Positions 12,870-23,732 of a DNA stretch of 64,000 bases are shown here, piece after piece. Positions within the stretch are counted from its first letter, which is position 1. Every line of letters starts with the position of its first letter. This stretch comes from Lagopus muta (lineage: Eukaryota; Chordata; Aves; Galliformes; Phasianidae). The position numbers and the translations under genes are program-made. The stretch is taken from NCBI RefSeq assembly GCF_023343835.1, contig NC_064438.1, positions 21,658,077 through 21,722,076 of the forward strand, given 5' to 3'. A model generated the notes under the pieces. It saw only the letters and a list, made by a program, of their open reading frames with translations, was not told the origin of the DNA and did no database searches.

Positions 12870-15800
12870 TCCCTGGCTTGGCCCTCCCTTCCACCAGGTG
12901 CTCAATCATTGGTTCGGGCTCTGACTTAGCATTTCTGCTACAACCAGTTAGTTATCTCTTGGCCTAAGAGAGAACACAACCTCAAGGGATGCAGTGGTAT
13001 TGATATCATAGCAAAACCTCAGAACCTCTTATTTTTGGACAGTTTCCGATACAATGAACTCTCACGAGCACTCATCATTCGGTTTTCAATTTCCCTGTCT
13101 CCTATACAGTATTTTGTCTTCAAATTCTAAGCTTTCCCAGAGAGGTTCTCCTCAGCTACTCTGAAGAGAATAGACACAACAAAGCAGGCATGTCTGCTGA
13201 ATGAATCTTTTTTGCATCGCACCCTGCTTTGATACTGGGAGCATTTCTGAGGGCTGTTTGTAGCTCCTTGAACCTCCTTGTAATCCTACATCTACTGAAT
13301 GAAGCAGAAGAGTTTTCTGTAGATTGTGAAAGAAAGAAGAAATAAGAATACTTCGTATTTCCATGCGATGCCAGGACACGAGTTCACTTCCATACCTGCA
13401 GTCAGGTACACTTTGTCTCATGTCAGTGCAGTGCCTGTCCCAGTCTGTGTGCAGCAGAAACTCCCCTCTTGCAACAAGTATGTGGTGTTCTGTAACTCTT
13501 GTAGGCTTGCAGATGAGACCCTGGCAGCTGGGTTGGTGCCCAAGAGGGCTGTGAAGGCTGGGGAAATATCCAGTGCCATGTCGCTCTTCTCTCACACTGG
13601 GGATTTCCCCTGGAAGGTCACCATTTACAGAGATGCCCTCAGTTTTCTCAGAAACAGTGTGGCCAGCCATGCATTTCCTGCTCTGTTAGTCTCTTGAGCA
13701 CACACAGGTGCTGGGGAACCCATGCCACAGTTTTTGCACTTGTCCCAGCACGAAAGCCATTTTCACCTCCACAGATCCACTGTGAAAACCAAAATGAATG
13801 CAGTACAGCAAATCCCAGATATTATCTATTAATGGCAAGGCACAAGCATCCTTTGATTAACATAATTTGCACAGCGAAGTTTTTGCTGGCCTTTCTCCCA
13901 ATGAGGACAAGAAACAAGGCCCAAGAGCTGGCTGGTAGCTCAAAGAGACAGCTCAGGGACCTGCCCACAGAAGCAAGCATTACAAACATTGCCCAAACCT
14001 CTTTCTTTAACACGAGCAATGTCTTTAGGCATTGAAAGACTCAGTGATCAGACACCATCCTCAGCACTCTGCACTCTGAGCATTGCTGGGATCTCTCTTG
14101 GAGCCCACAGGCTCAGTCTCCCGCTGGAATTTCTCCTCCACCCATGAATTGCTCCATTTTGTGTTGCCCCACTGTCTCCCACTGTCTAGTTCGGGTTAAC
14201 AACTGCAGAACCTGAACAAGCATCTGCAGTGCCCGTACATTACACACACGCAGCAGTCCCTCTCTTGCTACAGCAGATTGGGTTCCTGCATGGACCTCCC
14301 TCTCAAGTGGACCACTGCCAAATGCAGGCAAATTGGATATATTATCAAGAACACCACTTTTTGCCACCAAGGCCAAGGGAAAGGGGATTTTTCATAGAAT
14401 CAGCCACAAATGTACCCCTCCTAAAAGGAAATTAAAAGAGGGTTGGTCTGAACACAAACTTAATATCCGGCCCTGGGCACCACAAAGCCTTGCTGCAGCC
14501 TCAGCCTTAACTTAAAAGCAGCATCACCCAGCTCAGTATGCACAGCTCCAGGTGCCCCTGCTTCCTGAGCGGAGTTTAGGCCTTTCAGTAGGTTTTACGA
14601 GGCTCTGTCCTGACTAGCTATATATTTACAACAAGCCTCCCCATATTTCCACTCCCTACCAGAGCCACACTTAACCCAGCCGCTGCAGTCATGTTTGATG
14701 TTGCAGCCAATCCTCCCATTGCTCTCTATCCTGCAGAAGTCCTTCTAATAGTTTGAAGTGGTATGAGCTGGATGAAAATACTCTTCTCCCCAGCATAGGA
14801 CATTGTATGACTTAAAGAAACCAGCTTCCCTCTCTTCCAGTAGCAGCTTTCTGACTCCTGCTGAAGGGCTGAAATGCAATATTTAACTGCCATAAATCCC
14901 ACAGCTTCACAGAGTGTTTCTGGCCTCCTCCTTCTCCACAATCTGCCTAAATGTCTAGCAATTGGTCCACCGGCTATTTATCTTGGAAGTCCTCACTGGC
15001 ATCTGGAGACGTGGGGAGCACAAAATGTCTGCAGGTCTTTTGCCAATGTAGGTGGGTCTCCTCTTCCTCTTGCCTTCTAGCATTTGGCTGTGTCCTGTCT
15101 AGCTCAGACTGATATCTGGCTCCAATCTGCTTACAAAAGTTCAGAGCAAATCTTGATAAGCCAGGTTATGTCTATAACTGAGTGCTTCTCAGCTCTCAGG
15201 TATGGGTCCTTGCCACAGCTGTGCTCCTGACTCCACTCCAGGATGAGGTCTGGGCATGCACCATCAGAGGAGAGGCTGGAACAGAACCACTCAGTGCTCT
15301 AGGAGGGCTTGCAGCCTTCTGACCCAGACATCGGCACGCGGGCTGGGCTGCAGCCCACACCTGCTCAGTGCTCAGCCTCATGCTCTCCTTGTGGATCGGT
15401 GCTGCCAGGCCAGGCTCCATCCAGCTGGAAAATAGACATGTGATAACCTCCTACAGAGTCCTTTTGCCAGTGGCATTGCTGGGGCTGGAAATCCCTGATG
15501 TTTTCCTGTGTTACAGAGCACACATGCTGGAAATGGATGATCCTATGGGTGACCAACCCCTACATGACAGCCCAGCGGCACTGGGCCAGCAGCCAATACC
15601 AGCACACCGGTATCTTGGTGATCCTTCAGTTTACAGTTTGAGATAGTTTCCCATTCCTTCAGAAGCCCTTGCTGTGGTTGAGGCTGAACAGCACTTTTCT
15701 CTTTCTTCTGTCCCATTAAAACCTCCCCCCTTCCCCAAGTTCCACATCACCTCGAAAACCGGAGTCCTGCAGCCAGGCTCACGGGTCTCCCTGCACACTG

Positions 15801-18730
15801 TCCCTGCAGAACGTCATTCTCACATTGTCTTCAACCACTGCTGGGAAATCTCCCAACATTGCCCTTCACTCGCTGAAGTTTACAGCTTTGTTTTGTTTTT
15901 ATTCTTGTTTGGATTCCTTTCACTTCCTATTGCTTCCGACTAGCTCGGCTTTCAGTATGCACCTTCGTTACCTGATCCTTCTTGCACCAAAATAATATGC
16001 AGTTCCCTGTTTCCCCCTTAGGAAACCAAGCCCTACCCTGATACCAGCATTAGCAGTCTCAGCTGAAGCAGTCAGCAGCATCTGAGGGCCTGTGGAGGCT
16101 GATTCTGTGCAGGGAGAAACCGGTGAGACCTGAGGTGCTTCTTCAGTGCAGTGGTGTTTGCACGCAAAGCCCTGTCTGTTTCCTTAAATGCAAGAAGAAT
16201 GAACAAGAGTCATTTCTAGGCTTGATATTACAAGTGCCTGTTATTTTCCCCAGATAGAAGCCTGCCCAAAGTGTTCTGTCTTCTCAGTTTCCTCATTTTC
16301 CATTGAATAAGCAGCCTTGTCTTGCTTTGACTCCTCAAATTTGGTTTTGGTTGTGATCCCTCTGCCCTATATGCACGCACATATCTCACCACCAGAACTG
16401 TGTGGAGGATTTGCATGAGCTTTCTCATTATACTGCTGTACCTTCTCATCTCAAGGCCCCCACAGCCCTCTGTGGCTCTGCTTGGCATGGTGGCTCTCAT
16501 TGCTGAGTCCCTCCCTCCTGCAGCAACATCCCTGCTCACAGACTTTTACCAAACAAAGGCAGATGCTGTCTTCAAGGTAACATGACATTTTCACACCACC
16601 TCAGCGTACAGCACACCTATCATTGACTGAAAAATCTTGCCCTTCCAACTCTGGTACCTGCTAAAGCACTTGCCTCACACCTAATGAATACAGATCTTGC
16701 TAATAAGGAACATACCTAGAAACGGTACTGATTCCACCAAGCAGATAAACATTGACAGGGTAAAACCTTAATTCACATTTTCCCCCAAAAGGTAATTATC
16801 AGATTCAACAGACATTTAAACCACTGAGCTAAGTCTTTAGCAAACAAAGCTAGACCACAGTTTATGACATATCAGCTTGTCATAGTCAGACCCTGCAGAG
16901 ACCCAAGTGCAGCAGCTACTGACTGCTGAATCACAGCTATCCCCAATGGAGAGATGAAGAATTTGACGCTGGTGGGTTTGTGTTCTCTATAAAATCAGTC
17001 CCAGGCCACCTTCTGCACAGAGCTGTCTGCCACCACACACCACTCCTCCGAATTTTCCCAGCTCTCCCTTCCCTGCCTCCTTTCTTCTGTCTCTGATCCC
17101 TTCTCCCTCCATCTCTCTTCAACAGAAAAGTGCCCCTAAAACACTACGCTGACCAGAAGTTCTCTTTCACACTGTGCCTGTAGCAGTGACAGTCAAAATG
17201 CAAAGGCTGTGTGTGAGCACAAACAAAAGCACAGCCCAGCAGAGTCAGTGTGTGTAATAATGCTGATCTGCCTGAACTCACGCAGAAAATAAAGAGGAGG
17301 TTGTCCATTTCGTATACATGTTAGCTTTCCTCTTTTACTTCAGAACTTTTACTTAAGAAGCTGGGGTAGCAGACAGACACAGAACAGCTGTGAATTTGTC
17401 AACTGTAAATAAACTGTAAATTACATTTTATTCATATGAACTCTTCCTATCCACCCCTCTGTAAATGATTCTCAAATCACAGCATCCTCTATGAGCTGTG
17501 TCACAGCTCAGTCTTCTCCTCATCCAGAGCTGTCTCTTTTCCTTTTGGAGGCATATCTCTATGCATATGTAAGACCTTTACTTTCCAAACTGATTAACAG
17601 TTACATCAGGATTTCTTTTTTCTTTTTTTTCTTTTTTTTTTCTTTTTCTCCTTCCAGGGGCATAGGAGAAATGCCTTAGAAACACACTACTCTTGTGGCA
17701 GGGATTTCTCAGCTTTTTCTGAAAAGCAGTGACCAACCCACCGCTTGTTGAGCTGCCCAAGCTGAGCCCATTCATGCAGGTTGGCAGGCTGAGCCTCTGC
17801 TCTGTGCTGAGGCACCCAGACACATGAGAACACACCGACTGCTACAACTGCTTGCACCAAACAAGGGCCTGGCTCAGGAAAGCCAAGCTCACCCCCTCCA
17901 AAATCAAACCAAGGGACCTCTTCCTGCTGAGTTTTTGCAGTAACTCCACCAATCCTTCCCCAGCTGCGGGAGAGTCCTGCTGCTGGAGCTGGGCCTGGGG
18001 AAGACTGCACTGATGCCACTGCGTGGTGGCAGCCTGGCCTTGCACGAGCTGTTTGTGCATCCTGAACCTCAGTTCTTCCAGCTGAAAAATGGGATGAGAA
18101 GTCACTTGCTGCCCAAAGCGCACCATGCTTCTTACCTGAGAATTATACAGCTGCTGAAAGACTCTGAACAGATTCAGCTGGGCTGAAGGGCTGTGGCTGG
18201 AGATGTCCTCCAGCGCAGAGCTTGGCTGCGAGCCTCCCAGACACCACCTCTCTCTTACAAGGGAAACTCATCACGATTCTGAATGCAGGGCTTGGAAGGG
18301 GGATAAATCTTCAAGATCTGAAGGACTGAAGACTGCTCATCAGCTCCCCTTAAACCCGCTCCGGGTTTTGACTTGGGAGGTTAGAAACCACAGCCAGGGA
18401 ACTCTCTTTTGATTCACAACTTGTTTGGAGCAATCACCCAGAAAGCAGCCAGTGAATCACTGCAGCCGGTTAGTCATGCAACCGCACCAAGAGCGCACTC
18501 AAAGGGAGCACAAAATAAACAGCCTGCAGCCCCAGATAACACACAAGCAGCTCGTTTGCGCTATCTGGCATCAGCATATATTGTTAATAACACATCAAAC
18601 CCTTAGGAAAAGACGCACGCAGTAAGCATCTCCAAATCTCTCTCCCCATCGGTATTTTTCCCGTCTTGTTTCAAAACAATTCAGACAAGGACGAGTCGAA
18701 GTCTTTTTTTCTCTCTCTCCGCACCCGTCC
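12870..18730. other. ALX4 intron 1, mid section without recognisable genes
   Basis: Mixed-composition unique DNA. It contains a pyrimidine-rich tract with T runs at about 17610-17657. One minus-strand frame stays open for 172 codons at 13152-13670, but it shows no recognisable domain and is near chance expectation. I see no CR1 fragment here. GC content and CpG frequency rise from about 18.2 kb toward the intronic CpG island. Confidence 0.7.
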
Positions 18731-18739
18731 CGTCTCCGG

Positions 18740-19620
18740 TAAGGTTACAACTGTGCGCAACAGCAGCGCGGGGCCAAAGCGGAGCTAAACCCGCTCGGCA
18801 GCGGACAAATGGAAAACAAACAGCGCTCCCGTGAAAACAGACCTTCCCGGGGGGAGCTCCTCTCCGCTGACACACGAGCGGTATAAACAACACGGGCCGG
18901 GATCTTTATCGAGGTCTCCACAGCCAGCTCTCCGACCGAGCCACGCGAAGCGCGCCGCAGCTCCGCGAAAAGCGGTGACCGAGCCCTTCCGAGGGCGATA
19001 GACGAGCGGGGCCCTACCTTGGCGTGCCGCTGGCCGAGGGGGTCCCGCAGCTCCCGCGGAGGAGACCCCGCACCGCCAAGCGCCTCGGCCTGACTCCCGG
19101 CGGGAGCTCCCTCCTCTCTCTGAGCGGCGGATTTGTTGATCCTATTGCGGGGAGGAGAGCGCCGGCGCGGCCGCTCGCCCTTCTCCTCCCCGGGGTTCCG
19201 TCCTCCTTCCTCCGTCCCCGCTCCGCTGGCGCCGCGCCGCGCGTCCCGACGGCATCCCTTTATAGCGGGGGGCCGGGGCAGCACCTCCCCACCCCTCCCG
19301 GCCCCCGGGGTGCGAGCAGCTCCCCCTCTCCCCGCCCGCCTCCCTTCGGCCGCGGGGCAGGAGCCGGGACGGGGGCGGCGGCGCACCCCGAACCCCGCGG
19401 TACCGTACGCCCTGCGCGCACCGGGGCAGGCGGTGGTCCGACGGAACCAGGCTCGGGGCGGGGGCGCGGCATCGCCCCGCTTGGGGCCGGCGAAGGGAGC
19501 ACCGGGAGAGCGGTGCCACCGCGGTAGCGGAGGCGGGCACCGGGCACGACGTGTCCCGGAGGCGGGGGGCCTGCCGTGTGCATCGGGGGGAGGAGGGGAG
19601 GAGAAAAACATTAGAAGTGT
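18740..19620. promoter_or_regulatory. Intronic CpG island at the 5' end of ALX4 intron 1
   Basis: A dense GC-rich block full of CpG, with repeated GGGGCGG/CCGCCC GC-box-like words, lies about 2.5-3.4 kb downstream of exon 1. Long open frames on both strands here are a consequence of base composition. The block ends abruptly in AT-rich DNA at about 19610 (AATTAAAATAATAGTAACAG). It could be a secondary promoter, an enhancer or part of one extended hypomethylated domain with exon 1. Motifs alone do not distinguish these. Confidence 0.7.
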
Positions 19621-19991
19621 CAATTAAAATAATAGTAACAGTAATAAAGTGCGCAGCGGACAAATAATTCCTACGGCACTCGCTTTCTGCTTAACAACAA
19701 CGCGTTCCAGACTGCGCTTTTTGCCGCTCTCTAAAGACAAGAAATGCTCGTTATGTGCTTAACCCCGCACTTACAGATTTCCTCAGCACGAAGAAGGCTG
19801 TTTCCTCTCTCTGCCTCCCGCGGGTACACGTCCCCATCATATTCCCATCATATTCCACCGCCCGTAGCTTTTTTTCCAGCCCGTACTTCCGCGCGCGTTG
19901 CCGTGTACGGGTATAGACGCACATAAGTTCAGGACACACAACTTAACTCCGGTTCCGCACTGTAGAAATAGCAGCTCAATCACCGCGGCGC

Positions 19992-19999
19992 ATCAATCA
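19992..19999 (-). promoter_or_regulatory. PBX/HOX-like composite site (TGATTGAT)
   Basis: The plus strand reads ATCAATCA, which is TGATTGAT on the minus strand, the consensus for PBX with an anterior HOX partner. A second PBX-like word (TCAATCA) lies about 20 bases away at about 19976. The site sits in ALX4 intron 1, about 2.1 kb from the exon 1 donor. An eight-base word can occur by chance, so this is a candidate only. Confidence 0.35.
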
Positions 20000-20260
20000 T
20001 CTGAGAACCGCGATATGTGTCCCGCTCCGGGGCTTTATTGAAGATTTCTCTTTAATTGCCGGTCCGCAGGCCGACCCGCAGCCCCCCGTTAGGGCGGTGC
20101 CAGCTGGAGCCGAGCGCGGCCGTCTGCAGCGGGGGGAGCCCCGCGGAGCACCCCGAGCACCGCCGCTCGCTTCCTGCGCCGATGTGCGGCCGCTGCCCTC
20201 CCTGCCTATATTTATCCGTACAATGCAATGGAAGGGATTCGATCTGGAAATAGACGCCGG

Positions 20261-20296
20261 GAGCTATAAACGGCAGGCGGGGGCTTTTTATAGCTC
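20261..20296. repeat. Perfect 10-bp inverted repeat with opposing TATA-like arms
   Basis: The left arm GAGCTATAAA (20261-20270) and right arm TTTATAGCTC (20287-20296) are exact reverse complements, separated by a 16-base G-rich spacer. Each arm carries TATAAA, on the plus strand at 20265-20270 and on the minus strand at 20287-20292. The right side also reads CTTTTTATAG, close to a MEF2 box. It lies inside CpG-rich intron 1 DNA, in an AT-rich pocket that also contains CCTATATTTATCC at about 20204-20216. Confidence 0.8.
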
Positions 20297-22140
20297 GGAA
20301 CGTGTTTATTAAGGAATTAAAATTAAAGAAGAAATCCCCCGGCTGGTTTGAGAGGCTCGAACGGGCATCGGCCCCAGTACAACGAGCGCTGGGAGGAGCA
20401 GGCTGAGAGCACCGCCGGGGAGAGGCTCCGTTTTCCACGGCCTCGTGCTTTTCTCGCTGTTATTATATATATGCGTACATACATATATTTATTTTATTTT
20501 ATTTTGAGTGGGGTTATTTTAATAGAGAACCGAGCTCCAGTGGGCGGCTCGGAGAGCCGGACAAGCGGAGCAGCCGCGGGGCCTCGGCCTATCCCGGCCA
20601 TCCCGAGCGAACCGCCGCCGCTCCGACGTCCTCTGCGATCCGCGGGAGCAGAGCGGCCGCCTCCGCCACCGCCCCGAGGGTCCCGGCGCGGTGCGCGCCC
20701 GGCGGAGCTCAGCCCGCTGCCGCCATCGCTGCTTTCGCTCCGAGGAAGCCGAACGTGGCTACCATTAACGAGACGCCCTCCTAAATCGTTAGCCCTCGTT
20801 ATTAGTGTTGCTGTTAATTATCCTCGAGGAGCCGTGTGGCTCCTATTACAGCCCCACCGATCCCGATCGCACCGCACTGCGCTCGGGGCCGCGCCGGGCC
20901 ATCAGCTCCCGACCCGGAGCTCCATCCGAAATCCCCTTAGAGATGTATCGGGGCCGCCCGCTAGTGTGACGGCGGGGGCAGATTCGGGCGGCTCTGCCCT
21001 GGGCTGCAAAACGCCCTCGCGAGCTGAGCTGGCGCCCGGGGCTTTTTCAGCCTACGGAAACAAGAGAGCCGGTTAGTGGTGGGGCGGCACCGGCCTTCCC
21101 CCGCGCCCCGCTTTGCCCCTCCGCGGATGCGGAATGGCCACCCGCCGGTCTCGGCCCATTCCCACGGGAAGGCGTGCAGCACCAAAATGGGGTGACGGGA
21201 GCGGCCCCGGCTGGCACCGGGGAGCGGGTCTTGGCGCAGAGTAAATAACGGGGGAGCAGCTGAGAGGAGAGCTGTGCCCGGGGCCATGGGACGAGGGGTG
21301 CGGGGATCCCTTCAGCTTTACTCAGGGCGAATGGGGCTGGGGAGGTCAGTCTGCGTGCTCGTACACCTGCAGAGAGGGAAAGGAAGGTGCGTGGGGGAGA
21401 AAGAGAAAGCAAAGAGGGTACAGAAGCCGCCGTAGATGTGGCGGCGGGAGACGGGAAAGCGGGAGCTGGAGTTCGTCTCAATACTACAGTTCCCCCACCC
21501 CTCCCCGCTGCCCTCCCTGTGCTCCCAGCGCACCCGGCAGGGTCTGTCCGTGTCACCGTCCCCGTGCCTGCCCGGCAGGGTCACGGCGGGCGCACCTGGA
21601 CAGGGGCACCGCAGCCCCGCTCTGCCCGCAGTGCACCGAGGGACCAGGGGAGAAGTTCATTTCCACCTTCCCTTCTTCTGAAAAAATAGATGGTCGCGGA
21701 TTTGATTTCTTTTTATTCCTATTTTTTTCTTTCCTGTTTTTCCGCTCCCCGACCTCCCGGGCACAGCTCGCCCCCTCCGGAGAGCTCTCGGGACACGCGT
21801 GGGGAGCGGCCCCAGGGCTCCGGCCGGCTCACGGCCGCATCGGGCAGCAGCGTGCGGGGGAGAAGGACGGGGCGGCGGCGTGGGCAGAGCGCGGAGACAT
21901 TCGCCCCAAGTTCTGTCCCAGCGCAGCCATCCCGCGGTGGCATTCAGCAAGGAGCGGCTCTCCGCACTGCTTTTCTCTTCCATTTACCAGAATTTCCTCG
22001 AGCCTCTGCCTCTTCCCGCCCCGGCGCTAGCCGCAAAACCACGGCAAAATGAGGCGAGGGGTAGCCGCGGCCGCTCCCGGAGCCCCCCCGGCCCCGGGAG
22101 CCCTTCTTCGGCCCGGCCCCATCGCGCGGCCCGCACTCAC

Positions 22141-22540
22141 CGTAACAGGAGACCTGCAAGGCTCCGTTGTGGCTGCCGCTCTCCTGCAGCTTGAGATTGC
22201 TCTCCGGTGGGGTCTTGCAGGGGCCGCGCTGCATGTAGAGGTGCGGCGGCTGCTGCTGGGGCTGCGGGTATTTGCTAAAGGCGGGCGGGGGCGCGGCGGG
22301 GCCCGGCGCCTGCCCGCTGCCGTCCAGGGACGGGCATTCCTGCGGGCTGTAGCGGCTCCGGCACTTCGCGCCGCTGTCACCGAAGCTCTGTCCTTTGGCG
22401 GCCAGGAAAGCGGGGCCGAACTTGTCACTCGCTTGAAATGCCCTAAAAGGCGAGGAGCCGTCTGCGCCCTGGGAGGCTGCGTTGTAGTAGGAATCCATGG
22501 CAGCCGGATCACAATAAGAAACACAAGTATCAGCATTCAT
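22141..22540 (-). CDS. ALX4: ALX4 coding exon 1 (homeobox protein aristaless-like 4, N-terminus)
   Basis: Encodes residues 1-133 plus the first base of codon 134 of ALX4, a nuclear paired-class homeodomain transcription factor of limb-bud and craniofacial mesenchyme. The N-terminus [19 protein letters not shown] matches the vertebrate ALX4 start. It is followed by SSPFRAF, a Pro/Gln-rich stretch (about residues 78-100), and the ALX4-typical segment [20 protein letters not shown] (about 100-119). The start at 22540 is supported by an in-frame TAA ten codons upstream (22568-22570) and a purine at -3. The exon ends at 22141 with a consensus GTGAGT donor (22135-22140), leaving phase 1. Continuing the open frame into the intron gives a compositional Gly/Arg-rich tail that is not coding. 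The Gln/Pro tract of mammalian ALX4 is much shorter here: homeodomain numbering runs 22 residues behind human (from memory). The identification is very secure. Confidence 0.97.
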
Positions 22541-22567
22541 TCCTAAAATTAAAAGGCCCGAGTGTCC

Positions 22568-22570
22568 TTA
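22568..22570 (-). other. ALX4: In-frame stop upstream of ALX4 ATG
   Basis: On the minus strand a TAA lies ten codons 5' of, and in frame with, the ATG at 22538-22540. This rules out a longer N-terminus in the contiguous exon and supports the chosen start. Confidence 0.9.
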
Positions 22571-22800
22571 ATGCGCTTGGAGGGGCACCAGGAGCCTCTC
22601 TTTCTCCCCCTCCCGCATACGCGCACACCCACAGCGGGGCCGGGAGCTGTAAGAGGGCTCAGCCGCTGCCGCCCGGCCCCGATCCGATCTCAGAGGGGCT
22701 CTGCCTCCCTCTATCCCTCCCTCTCTCCCACACTCTCTCTCCCTCCGAACTCTCCGCCGCCCAAAGAGGCTCTTCTCGTCGCTTTCCCCCCCACGCACAG

Positions 22801-22805
22801 GAAAA

Positions 22806-22836
<31 letters not shown>

Positions 22837-22841
22837 AAAAA
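22801..22841 (+). repeat. Interrupted poly(A) tract in ALX4 5' flank
   Basis: Three A runs (22802-22817, 22819-22830, 22832-22841) are separated by single G residues. The tract is followed by AGAGAGACC and preceded by a pyrimidine-rich stretch (about 22705-22795). On the transcribed minus strand it would read as a T-rich tract within or next to the 5' UTR. Confidence 0.95.
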
Positions 22842-22884
22842 GAGAGACCTCTCCCCCAATTAATATGGAGATGATGACAGTGGA

Positions 22885-22952
22885 GGGGAGGGGGCCCGGG
22901 TAGGGGTGTGCGTGGATGCGGATGGGGGTGTGGAGGCAGAGGGGGGTGGGGG
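22885..22952 (+). promoter_or_regulatory. G-quadruplex-prone G-run cluster beside the putative ALX4 start site
   Basis: The G runs are 22885-22888, 22890-22894, 22898-22900, 22903-22906, 22924-22928, 22941-22946 and 22948-22952. The first four, with loops of one to three bases, satisfy the usual G3+N1-7 quadruplex pattern. They lie on the strand that is template for ALX4, about 350-410 bases 5' of the ATG. Structure formation is inferred from pattern only. Confidence 0.6.
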
Positions 22953-22980
22953 TCGTATCTTTCTCATTAGAAAAAATAAA

Positions 22981-22989
22981 GCTATTTAT
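22981..22989 (-). promoter_or_regulatory. ALX4: Candidate TATA-like element of the ALX4 promoter
   Basis: On the minus strand, CATAAATAG lies about 440 bases upstream of the ALX4 start codon, next to an AT-rich patch and followed by a C-rich run. If it is used, transcription would begin near 22950-22960, giving a 5' UTR of about 410 bases. No cap-site evidence is available, and CpG-type promoters often lack TATA boxes. The placement is a guess. Confidence 0.3.
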
Positions 22990-23318
22990 GTTTAAAAAAT
23001 AGAAAACGAAGCAGACGAGCACATGGCATTAACGCGGTTCGGGACAGGCGCGGGGATGCGCGGAGCTTCGCGCTGCTGCCACGCTCCATTTGTTCCTACC
23101 CTGGGCCGAGCGGCGCAGCTGAGGGACCCCCAACCCTAACCCACGCCCCCCCCACTCCCTTGGGCTCCTTACAGCAGGTCCCCGCGGGCCTCTGGGCCTC
23201 CTCTAGCCCCGTTAACCCCTTCCCTGCTCTCCTGGAGCCTTTCCGTCTCCTGGCAGCGGGTACCCGGCCGTGGTTTTTTACCTCCGGACATCCGCGCTCT
23301 CTCCAGGTGTAACTAACT

Positions 23319-23349
23319 GGGGGGGGGGGAAGCGGGGGGCAGGGAGGGG
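23319..23349 (+). promoter_or_regulatory. Second G-quadruplex-prone run upstream of ALX4
   Basis: An uninterrupted run of about eleven G is followed by AAGC, six G, CA, GGG, A and GGGG. This easily fits the G3+N1-7 quadruplex pattern. It lies about 0.8 kb 5' of the ALX4 start codon in CpG-rich DNA. A YY1-like AATGGCGGC lies about 100 bases further upstream (23453-23461). Confidence 0.6.
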
Positions 23350-23682
23350 ATGCAACGGGGCCTCCGAGAGCACAGAATAGGCTTTGGGACGGTCAGACGT
23401 GAACTTGCAAAGGAGCGGAGTCTGGAAGGGGCCTTACTGCTCCGAGAGGTCAATGGCGGCCCAAAAGGGGCTTACAAATAAATCAGTGCGCACCTTCCGC
23501 CCACCGCCCCCCCAGCAGCCAAAGCGATGCCCCCTCCCCCGGGTACCTCCCGCTGCCCCTCGCACGTCCCCTCGCCCTCGCCCTGCCTTCCTCCCGGCCC
23601 CACATCTGGTTCCTATTGCCCACTTACCTTGAAGTTCTCAGTAATAAAGATATTACGCAAACTGCATCCACAGTTCTTCAGT

Positions 23683-23683
<1 letters not shown>

Positions 23684-23719
<36 letters not shown>
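23684..23719 (+). repeat. Poly(A) tract, 36 bases
   Basis: An uninterrupted run of 36 A, followed by a purine-only A/G tract to about 23790. It lies between CpG-rich blocks upstream of ALX4. No retrotransposon body is recognisable on its 5' side, so it does not look like a LINE or SINE tail. Confidence 0.97.

Positions 23720-23732
<13 letters not shown>

Larger units (their letters stand above)
3481..22140 (-). other. ALX4: ALX4 intron 1 (18.66 kb)
   Basis: The intron is bounded by GTGAGT (22135-22140, minus strand) and a CTCCAAACAG acceptor (ending 3481), and it interrupts codon 134 in phase 1. The half near exon 2 carries all recognisable transposon debris in the intron: CR1 at 4498, 7452 and 11551, and an integrase fossil at 12281-12640. 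The half near exon 1 from about 18.7 kb is CpG-rich and belongs to the promoter domain. No additional exon with plausible splice sites and coding similarity was recognised inside it. Confidence 0.93.
19980..22780. promoter_or_regulatory. ALX4: CpG-rich domain containing ALX4 exon 1
   Basis: CpG-dense sequence spans exon 1 and about 2 kb of the adjoining intron, interrupted by short AT-rich boxes (20190-20340, 20460-20530, 20770-20830). Those boxes contain TATA-like, MEF2-like and homeodomain-like words. This arrangement is typical of CpG-island promoters of developmental regulators. The domain includes the PBX/HOX-like site and the inverted repeat listed separately. Confidence 0.75.

Noticed and set aside
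13152..13670. 172-codon minus-strand open frame close to the integrase fossil
   Set aside because: Considered as a possible gag or pol remnant, but no retroelement motif is visible and the frame is not linked to the integrase frame.
18745..19663. Overlapping open frames up to 292 codons on both strands in the intronic CpG island
   Set aside because: Arg/Pro/Gly/Ala-rich products open on both strands at once, as expected where AT-rich stop codons are rare. No domain, splice context or conservation clue.
20348..21076. 242-codon plus-strand open frame
   Set aside because: Composition-driven frame in CpG-rich intron 1 with simple Pro/Arg runs. No family similarity.
21944..22140. Continuation of the ALX4 exon 1 frame beyond the donor
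   Set aside because: The GTGAGT donor at 22135-22140 joins cleanly in phase to exon 2 and restores ALX4 similarity. The continuation is Gly/Arg/Ser-rich filler.
23684..23719. Poly(A) considered as the tail of a processed pseudogene or LINE
   Set aside because: No gene- or element-like sequence lies immediately 5' on either strand, and no flanking duplication is visible.
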